Shown piece after piece: positions 32,757 to 41,038 of a stretch of DNA of 50,454 bases. Under the pieces are notes generated by a model. It was not told the origin of the DNA. It was given only the letters and a program-made list of their open reading frames with translations, and ran no database searches. Every line of letters starts with the position of its first letter. Positions within the stretch are counted from its first letter, which is position 1. The translations under genes were made by a program, and so were the position numbers. Origin of the DNA: Bacteriovoracaceae bacterium. Its GTDB lineage: Bacteria; Bdellovibrionota; Bacteriovoracia; Bacteriovoracales; Bacteriovoracaceae. Where the stretch lies: contig JARXAH010000072.1 of NCBI GenBank assembly GCA_029865945.1, forward strand, positions 1 through 50,454, read 5' to 3'.

Positions 32757-33590
32757 ATGATATTATCACTCATTGGCACACTTCTCTTCTTACTCATGGG
32801 ACTTAGTCTTGGCATGCTCGGATCAGGAGGCGCCATTCTTGCTGTTCCTATCCTCGTTTATTTTTTTCAACTAGAAGCAACCGTCGCCACTTCTTACTCA
32901 CTAGGAATTGTGGGCCTCACCTCCCTCATCGGGGCGTACAACAAGGCCAAGAAAAAAGAATGGGATTTGAAAAAGGCGTGGCCACTAGGCCTTGCAAGTA
33001 CCGCAGGTTTAATCGTTTCAAGAATGTATCTACTTCCTGCGACACCAGAAATTATTTCTGTGGATTTGGGTTTTACTTATTTACGTGCCCAAAAATCGGA
33101 GCTGATTTTATTTTTGTTTGCTTCGTTACTCATTTTAGTCGGACGAAAAATGCTTAGGGCCTCCTTAATGCCGAATCATTCGTTAGGAATTGCCCCCACA
33201 AACAAAAATTTACCTCTCCTCTCTCTAATTATCTTAGGCGTTCTCATTGGCATGCTCGCTGGTTTTATGGGCGCAGGCGGAGGATTCTTCTTTATTCCCT
33301 TGCTCACCCTTGGCATGGGAATTTCGATGCACAAGGCCGTGGGCACGTCCCTCGTGATCATTGCTTTTAATTCCCTAACTGGTTTCACGATTGATATTTT
33401 TCTAAAAAATCAGTCCCTCGATTTTAAACTTTATGGAGTTCTCTTAATATTTTCTTTTATCGGTGTATTACTTGGCACTTACTATGCTACTCGGGTGAAC
33501 GACAAAAAATTGCGCAAATCTTTCGCCGTTTTTCTTTTAGTCTTAGGTTTGACGATGATGCTCGATCGTTTTTTCTTAAGAAAAATTTAA
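32757..33590 (+). CDS. TauE/SafE family anion exporter (DUF81)
   Basis: This 277-residue inner-membrane protein has about eight hydrophobic segments and the internal duplication of the family: 'SLGMLGSGGAILAVPILVYF' in the first half and 'GMLAGFMGAGGGFFFIPLL' in the second. Known members export sulfite, sulfoacetate or related organosulfonates, or work in reverse; the substrate here cannot be read from the sequence. The first 35 residues and the last transmembrane segment ('VFLLVLGLTMMLDRFF') fit a complete protein. The start lies six bases after the preceding stop codon, with no clear ribosome binding site, so translation may depend on the upstream gene. Confidence 0.9.
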   Translation: MILSLIGTLLFLLMGLSLGMLGSGGAILAVPILVYFFQLEATVATSYSLGIVGLTSLIGAYNKAKKKEWDLKKAWPLGLASTAGLIVSRMYLLPATPEIISVDLGFTYLRAQKSELILFLFASLLILVGRKMLRASLMPNHSLGIAPTNKNLPLLSLIILGVLIGMLAGFMGAGGGFFFIPLLTLGMGISMHKAVGTSLVIIAFNSLTGFTIDIFLKNQSLDFKLYGVLLIFSFIGVLLGTYYATRVNDKKLRKSFAVFLLVLGLTMMLDRFFLRKI

Positions 33591-33610
33591 GCAGTTCAAT
33601 CCAGTTAACT

Positions 33611-33955
33611 CTAATTTTGAAATTTTTTTGCTAGCACTTCTTTAATCCATCTATTAAATATTTCTTTTTCTTCTTTGGTAAAAGGGCGATCCAGCGGCAT
33701 TTGGTTATTATTGGTTAAATACCAAATTTCCCCTTGCTCCACATCACTGGGATTAAGAAAATACTCTAGTTGATCTTTTTCTAAAAAATTAATTCTTGAT
33801 TCTTCGCCGTGACATTGAAGGCAGCGCTGAAATAATTTTTCTCCCTCAACCGTAACATCAGGATTATTTTGAGTCTGCTGCGCTTGTCCAAAAGAAGAAT
33901 TGAAAACGCTAAAAAATAAAGCAACATAACAAACGAACTTTAACATTAAATACAT
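33611..33955 (-). CDS. Periplasmic c-type cytochrome
   Basis: The 114-residue protein has a signal peptide (cleavage near residue 23, 'SSFGQ') and one heme-binding motif CLQCH (Cys45, Cys48, His49). The likely sixth ligand is Met86 in 'NNNQMPLD', as in class I cytochromes c. The segment 'PFTKEEKEIFNRWIKEVL' is the typical C-terminal helix. At about 90 mature residues it is a small electron carrier. It is the last gene of a three-gene minus-strand operon; its ATG overlaps the end of the preceding gene by ten bases. Its partner is unknown, but the thioredoxin-sized gene upstream suggests redox work in the periplasm. Maturation would need a Ccm or ResBC system elsewhere. Confidence 0.88.
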   Translation of the reverse strand: MYLMLKFVCYVALFFSVFNSSFGQAQQTQNNPDVTVEGEKLFQRCLQCHGEESRINFLEKDQLEYFLNPSDVEQGEIWYLTNNNQMPLDRPFTKEEKEIFNRWIKEVLAKKFQN

Positions 33956-34377
33956 AAATTTCCTTTTCTCATCACTTCCTCAACGATGAGGGCGAGTGAT
34001 TCTGGTACTTCATATCCTTGAATGAGCGTCTCAGAAATTTTCCCATCAACAATAAAAAAAATGAAAGGAAAATGATCAAAGGCCCCCAGGTCCCAAAGAG
34101 TAGCGCTGTTAAAAATGTCATCTTTCGTTTCCAAGCAATTTTTCATTCTCAAGCAAGAGTCATCTTGCAAAATAACAAGTGGCAAGTTCAAGCTTTGAGC
34201 AATAGCTTCTATTTCCTTTCGCCCTCTTTGAGATAAGGGCATGAGCTGAGACCACCCATAAATAATGCTTTGGGGATGCTCTGCCATCCAATCATTAAGA
34301 TTTTCATCATGGAAATATTTTTGCGCGTTCACTAATGGGCAAAAGGAAAGAAAGAGTAACAAAAAAAAAGGGTTCAA
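33946..34377 (-). CDS. Small secreted protein, possibly thioredoxin-like
   Basis: The 143-residue protein has a signal peptide (NPFFLLLFLSFCPLVNAQ). The remaining ~125 residues have the alternating strand-helix pattern of a thioredoxin-type fold ('SIIYGWSQLMPLSQRGRKEI', 'LNLPLVILQDDSCL', 'HFPFIFFIVDGKI'). The 'Pro' before the strand in 'FDHFPFIFFIVDG' resembles the cis-Pro region. The usual CxxC is replaced by 'SQLMPLSQRG', so it would not be a dithiol oxidoreductase. The family assignment is tentative. It overlaps the upstream gene by four bases (ATGA) and the cytochrome downstream by ten, so all three are translationally linked. Confidence 0.6.
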   Translation of the reverse strand: MNPFFLLLFLSFCPLVNAQKYFHDENLNDWMAEHPQSIIYGWSQLMPLSQRGRKEIEAIAQSLNLPLVILQDDSCLRMKNCLETKDDIFNSATLWDLGAFDHFPFIFFIVDGKISETLIQGYEVPESLALIVEEVMRKGNLCI

Positions 34378-35426
34378 ATTTTACCTCTCAACTTTTTCGC
34401 CTGTTTTGCTTCATTGAGATTTGGTATAAGTGATAAGAAAGTAAATGAAACTTTTTGATTTCCATCATGAGGATGATTGATAAAAACTAATTGCCCATCA
34501 TCCGTAAAATCTGGGTACATTGAATTGACATTAAGATTATTGGTTACCTTAATGGCCTCAATATCAGAGAAGATAGGCCTTAGGTAAATATCTGAAACAT
34601 AATTTTTTCCAGGAACAGCTACATAATCTTCTGCCGTGACATCTCCTTGTTCTCTATTGTGGGAGAGGTGATAAGCTACGAGGGTTTCATGTTTATTGAA
34701 ATTGAGTTTTCCTGTCTTTATTCCTAAATCCATAACTTTATGACAACTTCCATTATCTTCAATTCGAAAAACCCCGCTAGTTTTTGTTTGAGTGTCGAAA
34801 GCTCCTAGCAGTTTTCCTGTCTTGGATAGCATCGGGAGTTTTAATTTAAAGTTTTGACAAAATATAGTAGAAGGTGTCTTTATTTCAATGTGATCACTAT
34901 CTTCTTCTAGGCAAATATCAGTAAAAATATGTTTGCCGATTCGGCTTTCTGCGATGATGCGGTAGCATTTACTTGATTCAGGATTTTTCGCATTAGGCCC
35001 TAATTCTCCCGTTGACTGGTAGTAGCCAGAAAAATTTTCAAGTTTAATCAGAGATTCTGGTTGATCATCCGTCAATAAATTTTCGACATTAAAAATTCGA
35101 TAATCGTCCACCGCAGCAGTCATGGGGAGAATCATTAAATTGCTATGGTAAATAAAAACGGGATCCCAAACTCCTGGAACTTTGGTAATTTTTTTTGTTT
35201 CGGTATCAATTAAATAATTGGTCCCGCTCCCTCCAGTATTCGCCTTACTGATAGTATAGGAAATCATGGACCCATCACTTTTTACTTTGAAAAAAAAGGA
35301 AGGGATTCCATTAATTTCAATCGTTTTCTTAACCTTTCCGAACGCTAGTGATTGGGAGTACGTCTCTAAGTTGAAACAAATCAAGAGAACTAAATAACAC
35401 CATTTAAAAATAAAATTCATTTTCAT
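34374..35426 (-). CDS. Secreted protein with beta-propeller-like repeats
   Basis: The start at 35426 (or 35420) gives about 350 residues with a signal peptide (FIFKWCYLVLLICFNLETYS). The region upstream to 35480 is poly-A-rich and unlikely to be coding. Repeated short strands with Asp/Thr-rich turns ('LIDTETKKITKVPGVWDPV', 'YRIFNVENLL', 'MLSKTGKLLGAFDTQTKT', 'YPDFTDDGQLVFINHPHDG') suggest a TolB- or WD40-like propeller of six or seven blades. It has several cysteines. It is the first gene of the operon with the thioredoxin-like and cytochrome genes. A periplasmic role linked to electron transfer is possible, but function is unknown. Confidence 0.6.
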   Translation of the reverse strand: MKMNFIFKWCYLVLLICFNLETYSQSLAFGKVKKTIEINGIPSFFFKVKSDGSMISYTISKANTGGSGTNYLIDTETKKITKVPGVWDPVFIYHSNLMILPMTAAVDDYRIFNVENLLTDDQPESLIKLENFSGYYQSTGELGPNAKNPESSKCYRIIAESRIGKHIFTDICLEEDSDHIEIKTPSTIFCQNFKLKLPMLSKTGKLLGAFDTQTKTSGVFRIEDNGSCHKVMDLGIKTGKLNFNKHETLVAYHLSHNREQGDVTAEDYVAVPGKNYVSDIYLRPIFSDIEAIKVTNNLNVNSMYPDFTDDGQLVFINHPHDGNQKVSFTFLSLIPNLNEAKQAKKLRGKI

Positions 35427-35527
35427 TTTTTTCCCATTTTTTTTAAAATATAATTTTTGAAACGAAGAAAAGCGTAACAATCGAAATTGAGTTCTACAAG
35501 TTCAGATATAAAATGTAAGATGATAAT

Positions 35528-36775
35528 TTATGAAACGGAATTTTGATGAATAGAGCGATAATTCCAGAAAGACTTAATTTTTATTCCAACGACAAAAACA
35601 ACGACAACTCCCATCGCGCCGCCCATACCTAATGCCGTTTTTTTTCCGAGTTGATCGGCCATGATACCCATGAGTGACCCACCAATCAGCGGCCCACAGG
35701 TATAAGAAATCATCTCTACCGCTGCTAGTCGCCCCCGAAAATGAGAGTCAATGAGTTCATTCCAAAGTGTGGAACGAAAGACGCCTGAATAGGAATCAAA
35801 AAGTCCTGCGAGGGCAAGAAAAATAAATCCCCAAATGGATCCAAACGTAAAAGCAAAACCTAAAATGCCCAAGCACCACAGCGCCGCACACCACGTAATC
35901 GACTTGCCGTGGTGAATGACTCGATACGTCCACCCACTAAATAAGACGGCCACCAGTCCACCAATCGCTGGTGAAGAATAGTACCATCCCAGAAGAGATT
36001 GATTGGCCACACCATAGGCGAGCGCTGGAAATAATGTTGTGGGAAATGCAAACGTCATGGATAAAATGTCTACGACGTAGGATCCCATCAAAACAGGATT
36101 TTTCCACGCATAACTTAGTCCCTCTTTAATCGAATAAAAATGCTCGCGAATTTTTTTGGAGGGAACTTTCGATGAAGGCCTTGTATCAAACTTTACTTTT
36201 AGGACACAAAAAATAGAAATGATAAAGGTAAGTAGATCGATGAAATAAGTAGATATAATTCCAACTGAAGCTATTAAAATTCCTCCCACCGCAGGGCCTA
36301 CGATAAATCCAGCGTTGGATTTTAATGTACCAAGAGGTGAAATAAGTGCGAAATCTTCTTTCGCAATAATTTGCTGAGTTATGGCTTCCAGGGAAGGGCG
36401 CTCTAGCGCTTTGGCCATGGACATCAAGGCCGCAAGAAAAATCAGTAGAGCTGTAGAGTGTGAATCGGTGTAACTAAAAATAATGAGCCCCAAGTTGCCG
36501 CAAGCGCCAACTAAAGATGCCCCAATCATTAATTTTTTTCGGTTGTAAATATCGGCCCATGTTCCGCCTAGCGTTCCAAAAATGATAAGGGTGAGAAGCT
36601 GAATAATTCCAATGGATCCTACCATGGTTGAGGATTTAGTCAGATGATACATTTGGTAGGGGATTGCTACATACGTAATCATGCTTCCAAAAAAAGAAAT
36701 AAATTGTCCGGCATAAAGCCAACGATAATCGGGGTATTTTTTGAAAGGGGAGAAGTCAATGGAGATACGTTTCAT
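35528..36775 (-). CDS. Major facilitator superfamily exporter (EntS-like)
   Basis: The 415-residue integral membrane protein has twelve predicted hydrophobic segments and the MFS loop 'GGTWADIYNRKKLMIGA' (motif A: GxxxDxxxRKK) between helices 2 and 3. The N-terminus 'YRWLYAGQFISFFGSMITYVAIPYQM' and the overall pattern resemble the EntS/MFS_3 group, which exports enterobactin and other small molecules. The substrate here is unknown; a drug or siderophore is possible. It starts 14 bases downstream of the PilZ-like gene on the same strand and may be transcribed with it. No truncation or odd composition was seen. Confidence 0.9.
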   Translation of the reverse strand: MKRISIDFSPFKKYPDYRWLYAGQFISFFGSMITYVAIPYQMYHLTKSSTMVGSIGIIQLLTLIIFGTLGGTWADIYNRKKLMIGASLVGACGNLGLIIFSYTDSHSTALLIFLAALMSMAKALERPSLEAITQQIIAKEDFALISPLGTLKSNAGFIVGPAVGGILIASVGIISTYFIDLLTFIISIFCVLKVKFDTRPSSKVPSKKIREHFYSIKEGLSYAWKNPVLMGSYVVDILSMTFAFPTTLFPALAYGVANQSLLGWYYSSPAIGGLVAVLFSGWTYRVIHHGKSITWCAALWCLGILGFAFTFGSIWGFIFLALAGLFDSYSGVFRSTLWNELIDSHFRGRLAAVEMISYTCGPLIGGSLMGIMADQLGKKTALGMGGAMGVVVVFVVGIKIKSFWNYRSIHQNSVS

Positions 36776-36789
36776 TTTTGATAAAGCTT

Positions 36790-37476
36790 TTAAGAAAGAG
36801 TTTGCCCCATTTGTTGGGTCAGGTAATAAGGAATAACTTTTTCTTTAATAAATTTTTTTAAAATGTTTTCTTCAGAAGATTCCAACTTAAATTGGATTCC
36901 ACACTGAGGAATAATTCCAACTTTACCCCAGGGAGAGGACCATTTAATTTGCGACTTAAGTTTTAAGTTGCCTTCTTCTGTCGGGATTTCCACCACGATA
37001 GTCGAACCATTGTCATAATGTCCATGGATGAGCGCCCCTTGAAGGGATAATTGATCAAGAAAAGTTTTATGGGGAAAGGTTATCTCATCTTTTTCATTCT
37101 TAACTTCACAGGGGACGGGACAACCAAAGCGGTGATGACGCCGAACATTTTGATCTTGATTTTCCCAAGGTTTATTTTTTAAAAAATCCTCACTACTTAT
37201 TCGTTCAATAGGATTCAAGTAAAGAAACGAGATAGTAAGGTTAGGAAAAAGTTGAACGCCAAAAATTTTGGGCCCTAAAAATGAGTTAATAAATCCACTT
37301 ATGCCTGCTAGTTCTTTATTTATCACGTAAGCATAATCAATCATGATGATGTCGTAGGGATCTAAAGTTGAGTGATAGAGTTCTTCAATCGTGTAAATGC
37401 GCTTCCACTCATCAAGGGGAAATAAATTAAAGGCCCGTTCATAGGTGGGATTTTTCAGTAAGGCGATAATAACCAT
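36790..37476 (-). CDS. PilZ-like domain protein, possible c-di-GMP sensor
   Basis: The 228-residue protein has an N-terminal ~100 residues with a receiver-like look ('IIMIDYAYV') and a C-terminal segment that resembles PilZ: 'VRRHHRFGCPVPCEV' (~110-125), which fits the RxxxR start of PilZ domains, and 'FLDQLSLQGALIHG' (~139-152), where D/NxSxxG would be expected. Gln replaces the Asp/Asn of that motif, so c-di-GMP binding is uncertain. The rest ('GSTIVVEIPTEEGNLKLKSQIKW') looks like the PilZ beta barrel. A good ribosome binding site (AAGGAG) precedes the ATG. It lies directly upstream of the MFS gene. It has no signal peptide and is presumably cytoplasmic. Confidence 0.6.
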   Translation of the reverse strand: MVIIALLKNPTYERAFNLFPLDEWKRIYTIEELYHSTLDPYDIIMIDYAYVINKELAGISGFINSFLGPKIFGVQLFPNLTISFLYLNPIERISSEDFLKNKPWENQDQNVRRHHRFGCPVPCEVKNEKDEITFPHKTFLDQLSLQGALIHGHYDNGSTIVVEIPTEEGNLKLKSQIKWSSPWGKVGIIPQCGIQFKLESSEENILKKFIKEKVIPYYLTQQMGQTLS

Positions 37477-37513
37477 AGTAGCTCCTTATCCATGGAGTTT
37501 AAAAAATGATCTG

Positions 37514-37544
37514 GCCCAAAGAATATATTAACTCTTCCTTGGGC
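37514..37544 (-). terminator. Hairpin between two minus-strand genes
   Basis: GCCCAAaGAA (37514-37523) pairs with TTCcTTGGGC (37535-37544) in nine of ten positions, with an 11-base loop. Read on the minus strand it lies just after the stop of the cysteine-rich protein gene (37601) and before the PilZ-like gene. It is followed by CAGATCATTTTTT. This is the right place and shape for a factor-independent terminator, although the T-run starts eight bases after the stem. Confidence 0.45.
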
Positions 37545-37600
37545 GAGATTCTACTTCTACTTTACTTAATAGCGATCAAAAAATAATGACATTTAATTTT

Positions 37601-38863
37601 TTAGTAGCAAACGCCGGGTGACTCAGATTGGGACTGAGAGGAAGAACCGGTCCATGGGTCTACCATTTCTGTCGTCACTAATTTAGCTCCAACACAGGTA
37701 AAACCTTCTTGACATGGAGGGTAGTGGTCATTGGGAAAATTATTACATTTAGATCCCTGTGAAGACCTAAATTGACAAACCATTTTTTGTTCCTCGCCAG
37801 TATAAGCAGAAGACGTATATTTGATGGGCAAACATTTTTTGTATACGGTGCCAATTCCTCCCACCGTATTTCTTTCAAACCACGATCTTTCGTCTTTGAA
37901 ATCAGGGCACTCAAAATCTTCTTCGCATTCTTTTACGGAATTAGATTTAAAAAAATAAGTCCTCATAGTTGAATTTAATTGCTGATAAATTCTTTTTTCT
38001 TTTTGTGGGAATACGAATTTCTCGCAAAATGTTTCTATATCTTTTTCATTGCGAACGCTGATCAGTTGCTCTGCTCCATTTTCATCATAGGTATAGCTAT
38101 AGGGAACGGGATAGTAACCAGAAATGGAATCCACCTCAATTCCACTTTCTCTTTTGTAATAAGAATTTGAATCAATCGTTATGGGAATTAAACCGCGCAA
38201 TATTCCTATGTCTTGTCCGTTGCCAAGATTTACGTCCCAACTTCGATCTAATTCCCCTTTTTGGGCCATGACACAATTGAAGGTAATAGGAATTTTTTTG
38301 CAGGCCGATTTTCTCACAGGATCGTTTTGATATTTTGTATCAACATAGCGATGAAAAACTTCTTTATTAAGAATATCTTTTAATTCTAAGATCACATTAG
38401 GATTTCCGATAGGATTGAGTGCCTCGCAGTCTACTTCTTTTCCGTTTTCTTCCACAATATACGAAGGGGCCACATAGAAAATAACTGTCTTTTCTTTTTC
38501 ATATTTAAATTCGTAACTCCGCTCGATGCTTACGAAATTTGCTATATTTGCTTTAACACTTATCGAAGTCCCATACTCCGACGTTTCATATTTATAAACT
38601 CGGTCAAAGGGAGGGAACATGAAGTAATAGTCACTGTGGGAAAAAAGCATGTACTTGAGAATTTTATTGACTGGAATTTTATATTCTCGAACAGGAGCAA
38701 TTTTGCCTCCTAGTCCCAATTCGCTTTCACTACTGGCGGCAGCAGCACTTACCTTGAGGGCCAATCCCCCAAGAATAAGGAAATATCCCATGAACAAGAA
38801 TTTTAGAATGGGGATTAGAATTTTACTAAAATTCGCCTTTGATGCTGATGTTCGATAATCCAT
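37601..38863 (-). CDS. Secreted cysteine-rich protein of unknown function
   Basis: The start at 38863 follows GAAAGG and gives 420 residues with a hydrophobic signal segment (ILIPILKFLFMGYFLILGGLAL). The upstream 57 residues to 39034 would be a second hydrophobic stretch with no binding site and are left out. The mature N-terminal half has 'YYFMFPPFDRVYKYETSEY' and 'YEFKYEKEKTVIFYVAPSY' as beta-rich segments. The C-terminal ~120 residues carry many cysteines in pairs ('ECEEDFECPDF', 'MVCQFRSSQGSKCNNFPNDH', 'PPCQEGFTCVG'), typical of small disulfide-bonded extracellular modules. Family unknown. It is probably on the cell surface. It is divergent from the Ppx-like gene. Confidence 0.65.
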   Translation of the reverse strand: MDYRTSASKANFSKILIPILKFLFMGYFLILGGLALKVSAAAASSESELGLGGKIAPVREYKIPVNKILKYMLFSHSDYYFMFPPFDRVYKYETSEYGTSISVKANIANFVSIERSYEFKYEKEKTVIFYVAPSYIVEENGKEVDCEALNPIGNPNVILELKDILNKEVFHRYVDTKYQNDPVRKSACKKIPITFNCVMAQKGELDRSWDVNLGNGQDIGILRGLIPITIDSNSYYKRESGIEVDSISGYYPVPYSYTYDENGAEQLISVRNEKDIETFCEKFVFPQKEKRIYQQLNSTMRTYFFKSNSVKECEEDFECPDFKDERSWFERNTVGGIGTVYKKCLPIKYTSSAYTGEEQKMVCQFRSSQGSKCNNFPNDHYPPCQEGFTCVGAKLVTTEMVDPWTGSSSQSQSESPGVCY

Positions 38864-39064
38864 GGACATCCTTTCGTGAGAAGTTAATAAGTTCCGTTTA
38901 TTAATGTTATTAGAATGGCTAATCTGCCCTTTATGGAAAATAATCGTCAAGTTAAGAATTTGCAAAGAACAAAAGAAGAATAGGTAGACGAAGTTTTTCT
39001 CTTTTGTGTAAGAGGAGGAAGTCTCTTTTTGCACAAGATTGGTGAAAGCTTTGAGCGGAGTGTC

Positions 39065-40111
39065 ATGGTTATGGCCTTGAAAATATTTTTTGTATTTATT
39101 TTTATTCGTTTTTCGTTTGCGGCAGAGGGAGAAATAAATTCTCTAGCAAGATTAGCAGTGAAAAACCCCTGCATCATCATTAGAGGGGCCATGGATTTGG
39201 GATCAGGAACCACCAAAGTTAAAGTGGCAGAAATCAACAAATGTCATAAAACGATTGGACGAATTTTGTATGAAAAAAATGTGAAAGTATCCTATCAAGC
39301 TGATTTAGATAAAAGTAAGGATAAAAGTTTCTCAAAGAATATGTTAATCGAAGGAGAAATGGCGATTAAAAATGTTTTACTGGAAGTGGCCAGACAGGTG
39401 ACTTCTCACGAAAATATTCAATGGAAAAGCGTCACTTCAGCCGCCTTTAGGAATGCTAAAAATTCCTCAGAGTTTGTTCACGAACTCAATTTGCACTATC
39501 CCATTAATGTAAGAATTTTGAATCAAGTGGAAGAAGGAATTTTGGGATTTAACTCCGCCTTTGCTTATGAGCCCAAGCCGCTTAAGTCAGTTGTTTGGGA
39601 TATTGGTGGTGGAAGTAGTCAATGGGTGGCGGAATCCAAAGGAGAATTTTTATTTTTTTTAACTCAACTTGCGTCTGAAACTTTTAAAGAACTCATCCTT
39701 AAAGAGTTTAAGAAAAATACTACTACCAACACTCCTAATCCCTTTTACCGTGAACAACGTTTAATTGCCGAAAAAATTGCTACTCAAGAAGCAGAGAAGT
39801 TGAATCCGCAAATAAAAGAACTGTTAAAGAATAACGCCAAAGTGATTGGAATTGGCAGTGTCCATTTTCATAGCGTGCTTGGGCAAATTCACGGACTAAA
39901 AAATAAAAATAAAATGACTTATACGATCGATCAAATAGAAACCGCCATTCAAGGAAGAATGGGACATACGGATCGCCAGATTGGCGGGGACTACGCGACG
40001 ACAGAAGTTTCAAACTTGATCTATGTTTGCGGCTTCATGAAAGCGCTAGGCATAAAAAATGTGGTGGTTAGAAAAATTAACCTGACCGATGGCCTACTTC
40101 TCGATATATAA
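39065..40111 (+). CDS. Exported Ppx/GppA-family phosphatase-like protein
   Basis: The Ppx/GppA family hydrolyses polyphosphate or pppGpp. The 348-residue protein contains 'GAMDLGSGTTKVKVAEI' (phosphate-binding loop 1), 'SAAFRNAKNS', 'NQVEEGILGFNSAFAY' and 'VVWDIGGGSSQW' (loop 2). Family members are normally cytoplasmic, but this one has an N-terminal signal segment (VMALKIFFVFIFIRFSFAAE) and should be in the periplasm. The ATG at 39065 follows GGAG; an alternative TTG at 39029 follows GAGGAGG and would extend the n-region by 12 residues. Both keep the signal peptide. It lacks the C-terminal HD domain of long Ppx enzymes. It lies convergent to the PAP2-type phosphatase. Confidence 0.85.
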   Translation: MVMALKIFFVFIFIRFSFAAEGEINSLARLAVKNPCIIIRGAMDLGSGTTKVKVAEINKCHKTIGRILYEKNVKVSYQADLDKSKDKSFSKNMLIEGEMAIKNVLLEVARQVTSHENIQWKSVTSAAFRNAKNSSEFVHELNLHYPINVRILNQVEEGILGFNSAFAYEPKPLKSVVWDIGGGSSQWVAESKGEFLFFLTQLASETFKELILKEFKKNTTTNTPNPFYREQRLIAEKIATQEAEKLNPQIKELLKNNAKVIGIGSVHFHSVLGQIHGLKNKNKMTYTIDQIETAIQGRMGHTDRQIGGDYATTEVSNLIYVCGFMKALGIKNVVVRKINLTDGLLLDI

Positions 40112-40144
40112 ATCTGGCACCATTTGAATCTAGGATTTACTTAT

Positions 40145-40975
40145 TTAGAAAAACGTGACGGCCCATTTTTCTTTGCGGCCATTCGCCCTAAGTCCGCCGA
40201 ATTGATGTACATAGGTCAAAATTTCTTCACATTCATTGGTCGTTAGTTTTGATGACAACTCCGCTTCAAAAGTTTTACAAAAAAGGGAGTCGGCAACTGC
40301 TTCACCCGCCAAAATATCAGTAGGGTAGTGATGACCTGCGAGGACTCGGTGTAATGCCATGAGGGATCCGTGAGCTATTAAGGAATAATTTTCTTTTAAA
40401 AATTTTTCCGGAGTTTCCAGTGTTTGGGCCTTTGAAACGGACATAGCGAGAAAAAGCGCTGCCACTCTCGCTTGAACGCTATGGGTGCTGGGAAAAGAGT
40501 AAAATTTGCTACTGTTTAGCATTGCTGAAGTAAAGACTTCATCAGAACAAGGAGTGTACGCCAAACCTGGAGCGATATTTTGATTTTTATAGGGACGCAA
40601 TCTTTTGAAATATTCTTTCGCAAGTTGAGATTGTCGTTCAATTTTTTTTGAATTTAATTTGAGTGCTTTTAAAAAGTTTGGAGTTAAGGCGTCCTGATGC
40701 TTTGGAAAAATTTGATCCCATTTCCCCGCAGTAATCGCCCCTGACGTTCCTAGATAAATCAGGCAATTAGATGGCGAATCGTTATTTCTAAAAGATCTCA
40801 TTTCTTCGTATTCTGCGGCCTGGTTTTTCCAAATGGAATTTTCTTTATCGGACTTATGGAGAAAGTTTTCTAAGAGAGGAATGACGAATAGCTCTTCTTG
40901 GGAAAATGCCTTGGGGGCGAAAGAAATTAAGCCGGCCAAAGGGAAAATACAAAAATAAAGAAAAGATTTTTTCAC
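40145..40975 (-). CDS. Secreted PAP2-type acid phosphatase
   Basis: The 276-residue protein starts with GTG (40975) after GAGGAG. A signal peptide (cleavage near residue 25, 'APKAFSQ') leads to a soluble class A acid phosphatase-like domain. The three PAP2 motifs are seen: K-x6-RP in 'KEYFKRLRPY', 'FPSTHSVQARVAAL' (PSxH, with the active-site His) and R-x5-H-x3-D in 'HRVLAGHHYPTDILAG'. Such enzymes release phosphate from a range of phosphomonoesters in the periplasm. The ends of this gene and the exported Ppx-like gene are only 33 bases apart, and the pairing suggests shared phosphate-scavenging. Confidence 0.9.
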   Translation of the reverse strand: MKKSFLYFCIFPLAGLISFAPKAFSQEELFVIPLLENFLHKSDKENSIWKNQAAEYEEMRSFRNNDSPSNCLIYLGTSGAITAGKWDQIFPKHQDALTPNFLKALKLNSKKIERQSQLAKEYFKRLRPYKNQNIAPGLAYTPCSDEVFTSAMLNSSKFYSFPSTHSVQARVAALFLAMSVSKAQTLETPEKFLKENYSLIAHGSLMALHRVLAGHHYPTDILAGEAVADSLFCKTFEAELSSKLTTNECEEILTYVHQFGGLRANGRKEKWAVTFF

Positions 40976-41038
40976 AGACTATCTCCTCGTTAATGCTTAC
41001 TTTGGCTTTTACGGGAGTGAAAACCTTCTGTCCATCAT

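Noticed and set aside
36790-37476. Firm assignment as a c-di-GMP receptor
   Set aside because: The second PilZ motif has Gln where Asp or Asn is expected, so only a PilZ-like fold is supported.
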